Shown here piece after piece: positions 11,645 to 20,030 of a stretch of 64,000 bases of DNA. Position 1 is the stretch's first letter. Each line of letters begins with the position of its first letter. Origin of the DNA: Aquarana catesbeiana (taxonomy: Eukaryota > Chordata > Amphibia > Anura > Ranidae). Below the pieces are notes generated by a model. It was not told the DNA's origin, searched no databases, and was given only the letters and a program-made list of their open reading frames with translations. The position numbers were made by a program, and so were the translations under genes. The DNA lies in NCBI RefSeq assembly GCF_042186555.1, contig NC_133324.1, positions 225,187,145-225,251,144 on the forward strand. Reading direction: 5' to 3'.

Positions 11645-12387
11645 TGTAAGGTACCTGGTAGTTGAGCCTGACTGGTGGAAGGAGACCTCTCTTAAGCGCT
11701 GGTTCAGGAGCCACTGGGAGTGGGAACAGTGGTCTCTTGAGCACAGTGGGTAGGAGGGCCTGATGCGGTTCCAGCAGAAGCAGATGATGATCTGGAAGGA
11801 TGCCCCTCAGGGATGGCTGAGCTGCGGATGCAGGTAGGCAGATGTAGGCCGGTAGGCAGGCAGGTAGCTGAGAAGGCAGCGGCAGGATGCTTGACAAGCA
11901 GGCTGGAAGCAGCGTCACAGGACACAGGCAAAAGCAAAGTCAGACAGTCCGTTCAGCAGGAGATCAGGCAGATATGAACAAAGGGATGATCCAGGAATAG
12001 TCAGGCAGGCAGGAGTTCGGCAACAGGTAATCAGATAAACAAGGTCAGACAAGCCGGGTCGGATTGGAGACTGGAGAATGGTCAGACGTAGCCGGGTCAC
12101 TAGCAAATACAAATCAGGCGGAGAACAGGAACTCAGGTACAGAGCTGCAGACAAACAGCACCTGACAGAAGCACCTGTCATCCTTTTAAAGGGCCTTTGG
12201 CGCCAAAACAGCGCTAGCGCGAACGGGCGCGCGCCCGCACTCGCGAACGCGCGAATGCGCGTACGGGCACACGCGGGAGCGCTCCGGCGCCCCCTGGTGG
12301 GGAATTAAGCAGAATTGTCCTGGAAGAGCTTCTTGTGCACCTGCGTGCACGCATATTTGCCCGACGGCCACTGATATGCCCCTGACA
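11645..12387 (-). repeat. 3' LTR of sushi copy 1
   Basis: The 743-bp LTR runs TG...CA (read on either strand). On the minus strand U3 begins tgtcaggggcatatcag, contains a CG-rich tract (12200-12290), a TATA-like ttaaaagg at 12183-12190 and then the proposed transcript start near 12159. The pol frame overlaps its first 174 nt. Differences from the other LTR that I saw include ggttccagc/ggtccagc, ttcggc/ttcgac, gccttt/gccctt and the CG-rich tract. Confidence 0.9.
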
Positions 12388-15300
12388 TTGCCCCCTCCCA
12401 ACGGGCAGCCTCCGGATGCCCAGAATACCCTTCTTTTCAGGATGAGCAGAGAAGTAAGCATGGATCAAACGTCTGGCATGAATATTACAGTCAGGTTCCC
12501 ACGAATTATTTTCAGGACCATACCCCTTCCATTTAATCAAAAATTGTACTTGCCCAGATCTCTTTCTGCAATCAAGGATGGCCTCCACTTCATATTCCTT
12601 GTTGCCGTCCACCAGAACCGGTTCAGGGACCCTGGTGCCCCTGTCTGGAAAAGGATCATCTACAGCAGGTTTCAAGAGTGACACGTGAAACACAGGGTGG
12701 ATCTTGAGTGAATCAGGTAAACACAATTCATAGGACACCTCATTAATCTTTCTTTTCACAGGGAAAGGCCCAATGAACTTAGGAGCAAGCTTCTTAGTAG
12801 AACAGGTTAATCTAATATTATCAGTAGACAGCCATACCTTGTCACCAAGCTGAAGGTTTAGGTCTCCTCTTCTTTTCTGATCAAAGAACCTTTTGTTGTC
12901 CGCTTGTGCCTTGGATATCGATTCCCGTAAGATTTGGTTATTATGACTAAGGAACTGCACTGTGTCCTGGACCGCTGGAACTGGGGATTCTGAAAGAAAA
13001 TCTGGTAAAAAAGATGCATGAAAACCATAGTTGGAAAAGAAAGGGGATTGACCGGTAGCAGAGTGGCTGGCATTGTTATAAGCGAATTCCGCTAGGGGCA
13101 GCAGAGATGCCCAATCATCCTGCACAAAAGATGTAAAACACCTTATGTACTGCTCCAGTGTCTGATTTGTCCTTTCAGTTTGCCCATTTGTTTGGGGATG
13201 GTATGCTGAGGACAGGGCTAGTTCAATTTTCAGGATCTCACAAAGCGCTCTCCAAAAACGTGATGTAAACTGCACCCCCCTATCGGACACTATATTTGCA
13301 GGGATTCCATGTAGCCTGACAATCTCCTTAATGAACACACGGGCCGTCTCCACAGCAGAGGGTGTTCCCTTTAGGGGCACAAAGTGGGCCATTTTGGACA
13401 GCCGGTCGACAACCACAAGGATCGCCGAACATCCTTCAGAGCAAGGCAGTTCTACTATAAAGTCCATTGCTATCATCCTCCAGGGCCTATCTGGTATAGG
13501 CAATGGTCTCAGTAATCCCCAAGCTCTGTTCCTGGGAGTCTTATTCTGGATGCAGACAGAACATGAGTTGACATATTTCTTGCAGAATTCCTTTAGATTA
13601 GGCCACCAAAAGGTGCGCTGCACCAGCTCAAGGGTCTTACGTACCCCAAAATGTCCTGCAAGTGGGTGGTCATGCAGAAGTGTCAGCACCTTGACTCGGG
13701 CGCTCTCCGGTACGAAAATTTGACTTCCTCTCCACAAAAGTCCATCACGAGGTGTTAAAGAGGCTCCCTGAAGACTTGAAGGTTCTGGAGATGCTTCTCT
13801 GATCATGGACAGAAGATCTGTTTGGAGAAGAAGGAAGCTATTTGCCGGCAAGATAGTGTCAGGTACAGAAAAGTCTTTAGGGTTATCAAACATGCGCGAC
13901 AGCGCGTCCGGTTTTACGTTTTTGGATCCGGGCCGGTAGGTAATGTGGAAACAGAACCGTGTGATAAATAGAGCCCAACGGGCCTGTCTGGGTTTTAACC
14001 TCTTGGCAGATCTTAGATACTCAAGATTCTTGTGGTCTGTATAAATCAGTACTGGATGAACTGCGCCTTCTAGCAAATACCTCCATTCCTCCAAAGCTGT
14101 CTTGATAGCGAGTAGCTCTCGATCCCCCACATCATAGTTCCGCTCAGCCGGTGAAAGTTTCCTAGAAAAGAAACCTACGGGGTGCATCAGGTCCTTGTTG
14201 CCTTGTCGTTGGGAAATAACAGCACCCACGGCTACTTCGGATGCATCAACCTCCAGGATAAAAGGTAAGGATGTATCCGGATGGCTAAGGATCGGAGCTG
14301 ATGTAAAACGTTTCTTTAATTCTTCAAAGGCCCTCTGGGCTTCTGGGTTCCAATGGAAGCGAGAGTTCTGCTTGGTTAGCTGCGTGATGGGGGAGATTAT
14401 AGCAGAAAACCCCCTAATGAACTTCCTATAAAAGTTTGCGAACCCAATGAAGCGTTGTACGCCCTTTTTGTCCATGGGAGCTGGCCACTCTAACACAGCA
14501 GATACCTTCTGAGGATCCATTTTGATGCCGGTTGGGGAGATCACTAACCCCAGGAACTGAATCTCCTTCTGTTCGAATTCGCACTTCTCCGCCTTAGCAT
14601 ACAGTCTGTGCAAACGGAGTCGGGTCAAGACTTTACGGACATGTTCCCTATGTTGCTCAAGTGAACTGGAGAAGATTAGAATGTCATCCAGATAGACAAT
14701 TAAAAAGATGTCCAGGAAATCTCTAAACACATCATTGACCAGATGCTGGAACGTGGCGGGAGCATTGCATAGACCAAAGGGCATGACGAGATATTCATAG
14801 TGTCCGAAACGGGTCCTGAAAGCCGTTTTCCACTCGTCCCCGGCCCGAATGCGGACCAGATTGTAGGCCCCTCTCAGATCCAGCTTGGTAAAGATAGTAG
14901 CAGACCTCAGCTTCTGGAACAGTTCAGGTATCAGTGGCAGCGGGTAACGGTTTTTGACTGTAATGTTGTTTAACTCCCGATAGTCCACACAGGGGCGAAG
15001 AGACTGATCCTTCTTAGAAACAAAAAATATTCCGGCACCAGCTGGTGAAGTGGAAGGTCGGATGAAGCCTTTTTCGAGGTTTTCATTTATGTAAACCTTA
15101 AGTGCCTCTTGCTCCTTTTCGGACAGCGGAAAAATGCGTCCAAAAGGAATCTCAGCCCCAGGAAGCAGCTCAATTGGGCAATCATAGGGACGATGGGGAG
15201 GCAGGGTGTCTGCCCCCTTCTTGCTGAACACATCCGCAAATTCCCGATAGACTTCTGGTACATCTTGGAGCAGGTCTGGATCAATGTCCATACAAAGTAA

Positions 15301-15792
15301 GGTAGCAGCAGGTTTAGAGGATTCTGGTAGACAATGTCTTTGGCAATAGGGTGACTGGAACTTGATCTCGCCCGTGACCCAGTTAACAAGAGGGTTGTGG
15401 GCCTGGAGCCAGGGCATGCCCAAAATGATTGGATATAGTGGAGATGAAATAACATCCAGGGTTAGGATCTCTTGATGCTGGGATGAGCAGGTGGCAGACA
15501 GAGGAAGGGTTTCTTGAGAGACCTGTCCAGATCTTATGTGGGACCCATCGGCCAAGAAAACTGAGAGTCTGTGTGTCTTGTTCTTTAAAGGCAGATTCTG
15601 TTGGGTGGCAAAAGCAGAGTCCACAAAGCAGCTACATGCCCCAGAATCAACAATGGCGTTGACCTGGATTGTTCTTCCCTGGAGCTGTAATGAGAGAGGG
15701 AGGACAAGTTGAGTTGTATTGGCGATTAAAGCGGATAAACTGGTCGGAGTAGAAGAAAAGCACTTACGAGTCTTTACTGGACAGTTGTTCAC
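12214..15792 (-). CDS. Pro-pol polyprotein of sushi copy 1 (protease, RT, RNase H, integrase, chromodomain)
   Basis: A 1192-codon open frame continuing the gag frame after a stop at 15793. Aspartic protease: IVDSGACSCFVD near residue 47, with ILGMPWL as the C-terminal motif. RT: CVDYRELN, FTKLDLRGAYN, PFGLCNAPATFQ and the active site VYLDDILIFS. RNase H: FILEVDASEVAVGAV, DRELLAIK, YTDHKNLEYL and DALSRMF. Integrase: an HHCC zinc-binding region (HDHPLAGHFG...CSVC), then catalytic MDFI, VSDRGVQF and the Glu in NGQTERTNQTLE. A GPY/F-like module (FIGPFPVKRKINEVSYEL) precedes the chromodomain (YEVEAILDCR...LIKWKGYG...NSWEP), which in this group targets integration to chromatin. All catalytic residues are present. 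The stop lies inside the 3' LTR, 174 nt past its boundary. Confidence 0.93.
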   Translation of the reverse strand: MNNCPVKTRKCFSSTPTSLSALIANTTQLVLPLSLQLQGRTIQVNAIVDSGACSCFVDSAFATQQNLPLKNKTHRLSVFLADGSHIRSGQVSQETLPLSATCSSQHQEILTLDVISSPLYPIILGMPWLQAHNPLVNWVTGEIKFQSPYCQRHCLPESSKPAATLLCMDIDPDLLQDVPEVYREFADVFSKKGADTLPPHRPYDCPIELLPGAEIPFGRIFPLSEKEQEALKVYINENLEKGFIRPSTSPAGAGIFFVSKKDQSLRPCVDYRELNNITVKNRYPLPLIPELFQKLRSATIFTKLDLRGAYNLVRIRAGDEWKTAFRTRFGHYEYLVMPFGLCNAPATFQHLVNDVFRDFLDIFLIVYLDDILIFSSSLEQHREHVRKVLTRLRLHRLYAKAEKCEFEQKEIQFLGLVISPTGIKMDPQKVSAVLEWPAPMDKKGVQRFIGFANFYRKFIRGFSAIISPITQLTKQNSRFHWNPEAQRAFEELKKRFTSAPILSHPDTSLPFILEVDASEVAVGAVISQRQGNKDLMHPVGFFSRKLSPAERNYDVGDRELLAIKTALEEWRYLLEGAVHPVLIYTDHKNLEYLRSAKRLKPRQARWALFITRFCFHITYRPGSKNVKPDALSRMFDNPKDFSVPDTILPANSFLLLQTDLLSMIREASPEPSSLQGASLTPRDGLLWRGSQIFVPESARVKVLTLLHDHPLAGHFGVRKTLELVQRTFWWPNLKEFCKKYVNSCSVCIQNKTPRNRAWGLLRPLPIPDRPWRMIAMDFIVELPCSEGCSAILVVVDRLSKMAHFVPLKGTPSAVETARVFIKEIVRLHGIPANIVSDRGVQFTSRFWRALCEILKIELALSSAYHPQTNGQTERTNQTLEQYIRCFTSFVQDDWASLLPLAEFAYNNASHSATGQSPFFSNYGFHASFLPDFLSESPVPAVQDTVQFLSHNNQILRESISKAQADNKRFFDQKRRGDLNLQLGDKVWLSTDNIRLTCSTKKLAPKFIGPFPVKRKINEVSYELCLPDSLKIHPVFHVSLLKPAVDDPFPDRGTRVPEPVLVDGNKEYEVEAILDCRKRSGQVQFLIKWKGYGPENNSWEPDCNIHARRLIHAYFSAHPEKKGILGIRRLPVGRGQCQGHISGRRANMRARRCTRSSSRTILLNSPPGGAGALPRVPVRAFARSRVRARARSR
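12388..12398 (-). promoter_or_regulatory. Polypurine tract of sushi copy 1
   Basis: On the minus strand gggagggggcaa lies directly upstream of the 3' LTR. This is the expected RNase H-resistant primer for plus-strand DNA synthesis. It is also translated, because the pol frame runs through it. Confidence 0.85.
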
Positions 15793-16734
15793 TTAGTGGC
15801 CCGTCCCACCACAGTAGAGACAGAGGTTTAACTGGCGCCTGCGCGCCCGTTCCTCTGGGGTCAGGGTAGCACGCATAAGTCCCAGTTGCATGGGTTCGGG
15901 AGCCTCGGTTGTTTGGGTGACTGGACTCGAGTAAGCAGAAGGTAGGTATCGGGAGGCAGGAACCGGAGCTCTTGCAGTCATCCACATAGGGCGTGTTTGT
16001 TGGGAAGAGCGTTCAGACCGGCGCTCACGAAGGCGTCAGTCAAACTGGATGGTAATGGCGATGAGTTCCTCAAGGGTATCAGGCATCCCTACCCGAGCAA
16101 GCTCATCCTTCAGACCTTCAGATAGCCCCATGCGGAACTGGTGATGTAAGGCTGCGTTGTTCCATTGAGTGTCCGCGCTCCAGTGTCGAAAGTCTGTTAC
16201 ATAGTCCTCGGCCGGCCTACGGCCTTGCTGGAGCGCGAACAAAGCTGCCTCAGCGGTAGCAGTCCGTTGAGGGTCCTCATAAAGCTGGGCCATGGCTTCA
16301 AAGAAGGCGGGCAAGGACTGGACTTGTGTAGCGTTGGTTTCAAGCAGGCGGTGGGCCCAGGTCTGGGGTTCCCCCTGAAGAAGGGATATAACAAATCCCA
16401 CCTTGGTAGCCTACAAAGAAAAAGTCCGTGGCTGTAGAGCAAAATAGAGTTGGCAAGCGCTGCGGAAGGCCAAAAATTTTGTTCGATCACCAGAAAACTT
16501 TTCGGGGGTAGGCACTCTTGGCTCAGGTGGGAGCATAACCACAGAGGGCGGTGCAGCAGCCTGTACTGGAGCGGCTGCAGAAGTAGGGGCCACACTACTG
16601 GGTCCACTGAGGTTCAATACTTGACCCTCCAGTCTGTTGTAACTGTCTTGTAAGGTCTGCACTGCCTGGGTAAGTGCTGCTAGGTGCGTACAGATCTCCT
16701 TGATGGGAGAGGTCTCTCCTGCAGGCTCAGTCAT
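15793..16734 (-). pseudogene. Gag of sushi copy 1, three nonsense codons
   Basis: Gag starts MTEPAGE at 16734, only 12 nt inside the 5' LTR. It has a coiled N-terminal segment, a Pro/Ala-rich linker, the sushi-Gag entry PEPRVPTPEKFSGDRTKF and the capsid-like region (QTWAHRLLE, LYEDPQ, AEDYVTDFRHWS, HHQFRMGLSEGLKDELARVG). A CCHC zinc knuckle (CLYCGGTGH...NNCP) ends it. The same frame as pol is interrupted by TAG after PRTFSL (near 16411), TGA after QFD (near 16033) and TAA inside the zinc knuckle (15793). Copy 2 has sense codons at all three places, so these are lesions. Related Gag proteins were domesticated in mammals as PEG10/RTL genes (known for the family). Confidence 0.88.
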
Positions 16735-16735
16735 G

Positions 16736-16744
16736 GCTGTTTGT
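16736..16744 (-). promoter_or_regulatory. Putative self-priming primer-binding site, sushi copy 1
   Basis: The minus strand reads ACAAACAGC two bases inside the 5' LTR end, immediately before the gag ATG. It is the exact reverse complement of GCTGTTTGT at 17252-17260, placed about 31 bp downstream of the LTR TATA-like box, where transcription should start. No tRNA 3' end (TGG-type) match is visible at the usual PBS position. Tf1-group elements are known to prime from the 5' end of their own RNA. Confidence 0.7.
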
Positions 16745-16746
16745 AC

Positions 16747-17506
16747 TGTAAGGTACCTGGTAGTTGAGCCTGACTGGTGGAAGGAGACCTCTCTTAAGCG
16801 CTGGTTCAGGAGCCACTGGGAGTGGGAACAGTGGTCTCTTGAGCACAGTGGGTAGGAGGGCCTGATGCGGTCCAGCAGAAGCAGATGATGATCTGGAAGG
16901 ATGCCCCTCAGGGATGGCTGAGCTGCGGATGCAGGTAGGCAGATGTAGGCCGGTAGGCAGGCAGGTAGCTGAGAAGGCAGCGGCAGGATGCTTGACAAGC
17001 AGGCTGGAAGCAGCGTCACAGGACACAGGCAAAAGCAAAGTCAGACAGTCCGTTCAGCAGGAGATCAGGCAGATATGAACAAAGGGATGATCCAGGAATA
17101 GTCAGGCAGGCAGGAGTTCGACAACAGGTAATCAGATAAACAAGGTCAGACAAGCCGGGTCGGATTGGAGACTGGAGAATGGTCAGACGTAGCCGGGTCA
17201 CTAGCAAATACAAATCAGGCGGAGAACAGGAACTCAGGTACAGAGCTGCAGACAAACAGCACCTGACAGAAGCACCTGTCATCCTTTTAAAGGGCCCTTG
17301 GCGCCAAAACAGCGCTAGTGCGAACGGGCGCGCACATGGGCGTGCGCACGCACGGGCGCGCGCGCACTAGCGAACGCGCGTACGGGCACACGCGGGAGCG
17401 CTCCGGCGCCCCCTGGTGGGGAATTAAGCAGAATTGTCCTGGAAGAGCTTCTTGTGCACCTGCGTGCACGCATATTTGCCCGACGGCCACTGATATGCCC
17501 CTGACA
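16747..17506 (-). repeat. 5' LTR of sushi copy 1
   Basis: The 760-bp promoter LTR on the minus strand. It is followed by CCAGC at 17507. The CG-rich tract (17300-17400) is about 17 bp longer than in the 3' LTR and differently arranged; the rest is nearly identical. It carries the TATA-like box at 17283-17291 and the self-complementary start block at 17252-17260. Confidence 0.9.
17252..17291 (-). promoter_or_regulatory. LTR core promoter and predicted RNA 5' end, sushi copy 1
   Basis: The minus strand has ttttaaaagg-type TATA sequence at 17283-17291 and, about 31 bp downstream, gtGCTGTTTGTctgc. That spacing puts the first transcribed bases at the block complementary to the primer-binding site at 16736-16744. 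The same pair recurs in the other LTR at 12151-12190. Confidence 0.6.
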
Positions 17507-17511
17507 CCAGC

Positions 17512-19150
17512 TCTTGGTGGATTTGCAGCCCTATCCGGCCTTATGATTAATCCTAAGAAATGCCTAGTGCTTAATATTTCACTCACAAACATGGAATTGA
17601 TCCCGGCTAGGGCTGCACTCCCATTCACATGGGCAGAAAAATCAATCCCATATCTTGGAATTAATTTAACAGCATCTCATTCTGACTTATTCTCAACCAA
17701 TTATCCTCCTGTATTAAGACAGATCACAAATTTAATAAAACAATGGTCGCAACTTCCTTTATCCTGGATAGGGAAGATTAATGCAATCAAAATGACTATT
17801 CTACCCAAATTGCTTTATCTATTCAGAGTCCTCCCTATTCCAATTCCTTCCTATTTTTTGAGAATAGTACAAAAAAGAGCAACTTTGTTTATATGGGGCT
17901 CTTCTAAACCACGTATACCTATACACACACTACATCTTCCCAAAAATAAAGGAGGCCTGGGATACCCTAATTTTACTAACTACTACAGAGCAGCACATTT
18001 GGCCAGTCTGTCCAAATACCATGCAAAACAGGAAATCCCATTATGGGTATTTATAGAGGCTTCAGAAAATGACCCTCTATTAATATCAAACTTGTTATGG
18101 CTTGATCCTAAAGACCGCTTTAAAATTCATAATCCCATAACTAAACACTTCTTATCTCTCTGGGATAAACTAAAAACCAAATATCAGTTACAATCTCCAC
18201 ACAATCCTCTCCTTTCTTTTATCAGAAATCCGGCCTTTTATCCGGCATGGATCTACCCAAATTCTTTTAAAGCTTGGACAACATCAGGCATTCAGACACT
18301 AAATGACTTCATAGCATCTAAATCATTCCTTTCATTCCCATCGCTTAGAGAAAAATATGATCTACCAAACTCTGAGATATTTAGATATCTCCAAATCAAA
18401 AATTTCTATACACCATTCCTAAAGGGGGATACACCATTATCCCAATTATCCATTTTTGAATCAATCTGTACAAAAGATCCATTTGCTAAAGGTACAATTT
18501 CATCACTTTATAATCAATTATATGGAGTAGCAAATCTTAATAGACCCTCTTACGTTCAGAGGTGGGAGGAGGACCTGGGACGAACTTTAGAAGACACGGA
18601 CTGGTCTAACATATGGCTCACATCTAAGTCATCTTCACCCAACATCTTAGCACTGGAGACAAATTATAAAGTCCTAACTCGCTGGTACCTTGTACCCGCT
18701 AGAGTGGCAAAATATTCACCTAATACCTCAACTCTTTGTTTTCGAGGATGCCCAGAAATAGGCACATATTTACACATATGGTGGACGTGCCCAGTAATCC
18801 AAACCTTCTGGAAGGAAGTCTTTGTGATTGCATCTAAAATATTTAAAAAAATAATACAACCAGATCCATATTTAACTTTACTTAATCTAAAACCAGAATG
18901 GTTAACACTCTCTCAATTCAAACTTATGATCCAACTAATAACGGCTGCAAAACAAACAGTGGCCAAGGCATGGAAATCTCCTACATTGGTACTAGCAGAA
19001 ACAATTCACAGAATGAATAATACAATGTCCCACGCTAAGATGGTAGCCATCGATCAAAATCAAATTCCAAAATTTGAAAAACTTTGGCATCCTTGGATAA
19101 AACAACAGTTCCTGTCAAACTTCAATGACTTTGTCCTGTTGCCATGGTAA
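17512..19150 (+). pseudogene. L1 ORF2, C-terminal part
   Basis: This is the rest of L1 ORF2 after the LTR insertion. The left part plus this part total 3792 nt (1264 codons with stop), and the codon split at the junction (two bases left, one right) keeps phase, so no frameshift other than the insertion exists. It encodes the RT thumb (GGFAALSGLMINPKKC, PYLGINL) and the long L1 C-terminal region, with the zinc-knuckle-like CX3CX7HX4C motif CFRGCPEIGTYLHIWWTC near 18740-18793. In the present arrangement an open frame from 17318 inside the LTR runs into it, which is a chance fusion. It ends with TAA at 19148-19150. Confidence 0.9.
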
Positions 19151-19561
19151 CAGATTAAATGACTTACAGAGACACCCATTCTAAGGCTTCAAAGAGAACT
19201 AAAAAGAATAATAAACTGACGTGCGGGACAACCTTGTGGACCATACCTCTACCTTTCAACCCTTTTTCTTCTTTCTCTTTCCTTTTCTCCACCTTACGAT
19301 TAAAGCTCATTATCAGAATTTATTTGACCTATATACACTCTACTTGTAAACAATATGTATAGTAGGTATAAATCATTTAAATACCTACAAAAGTAACTAA
19401 GGAAATGATATATATATCTTTAATTTAGGTTTACGTGAACCCAATGTTTAATATTTGAAATTTCATGATATTTACCTATATAAACCCTACTGTAAAACAA
19501 TGAGCTTACTTTATAGATCCTTGTAAACTTACTTTATGTATCTTTATAACATTGTATACTC

Positions 19562-19567
19562 AATAAA
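19562..19567 (+). terminator. L1 polyadenylation signal AATAAA
   Basis: AATAAA lies 15 bp before the A-run that ends the L1 and 412 bp after the ORF2 stop codon. The 3' UTR between has no other feature that I can name. Confidence 0.75.
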
Positions 19568-20030
19568 CTTCTTTTGACAAGGAAAAAAAAAACTAAAACT
19601 AGCCTCCTAAACTATTGTTTCTCTGATCCTGTGTCCTGTAGTGATGTAGAGGTTGGCAGGAGGAACTACTGAGCACTCCAGGAGACACAAAATATTGTCA
19701 GTGTAATAGAGCATATGTCTCTCCATTTTGTAATCTACCCTCCATTTTAAAAGCTTGTTTTTAAAGAATGTACGTGCCTCATCTTACACTTCTTTCTCGT
19801 TAGAGTTTTAGACCTGTTTGTTTGAGCCAAGTTTTAATTAGGAACTTTCACTGTATGACTCATTGTATTTAGGACAATTCTAGGTAGTTAGTCTATGCAG
19901 AAAAGCTATCTTTGTAAATTCCTTTCAGTTGCCTAAAATTAATGATGAAAAATATCTCTGTAGAAGCCTGGTTAACCCTTAGAAACTTAGAAGCGAGTTT
20001 ACCCCTCCCCTCTGTGTTGTAACTCACATA

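Larger units (their letters stand above)
11645..17506 (-). mobile_element. Sushi/Tf1-group chromovirus (Ty3/gypsy), copy 1
   Basis: A 5.86-kb LTR retrotransposon on the minus strand with both LTRs, perfect CCAGC duplications, a PPT, a putative self-priming site, one gag-pro-pol frame and a C-terminal chromodomain in the integrase. RT, RNase H and integrase signatures place it in the vertebrate chromoviruses (sushi group). Gag-pol is interrupted by three nonsense codons, all in gag; pol is fully open. By eye the two LTRs differ by only a few substitutions outside a hypervariable CG-rich tract, so the insertion is recent. Confidence 0.93.
7316..19582 (+). mobile_element. Full-length L1-type LINE, split by an LTR element
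   Basis: A two-ORF L1 retrotransposon of about 6.4 kb once the 5.87-kb LTR insertion is discounted. It has a short 5' UTR, ORF1, a 946-bp inter-ORF spacer, ORF2, a 3' UTR, AATAAA at 19562 and an A-run. The same A-rich string ending aaaaaactaa lies before the element (to 7315) and after it (19583-19596), consistent with a target duplication at an A-rich site. Both ORFs are open apart from the insertion, so this copy looks young. Confidence 0.88.

Noticed and set aside
13331..13723. 130-codon ORF antisense to pol
   Set aside because: Shadow of the integrase coding region of sushi copy 1.
15793..16413. Stop codons in gag as programmed readthrough or recoding
   Set aside because: Three different stop codons at sites that are sense in copy 2, one within the zinc knuckle; simple mutation is the better explanation.
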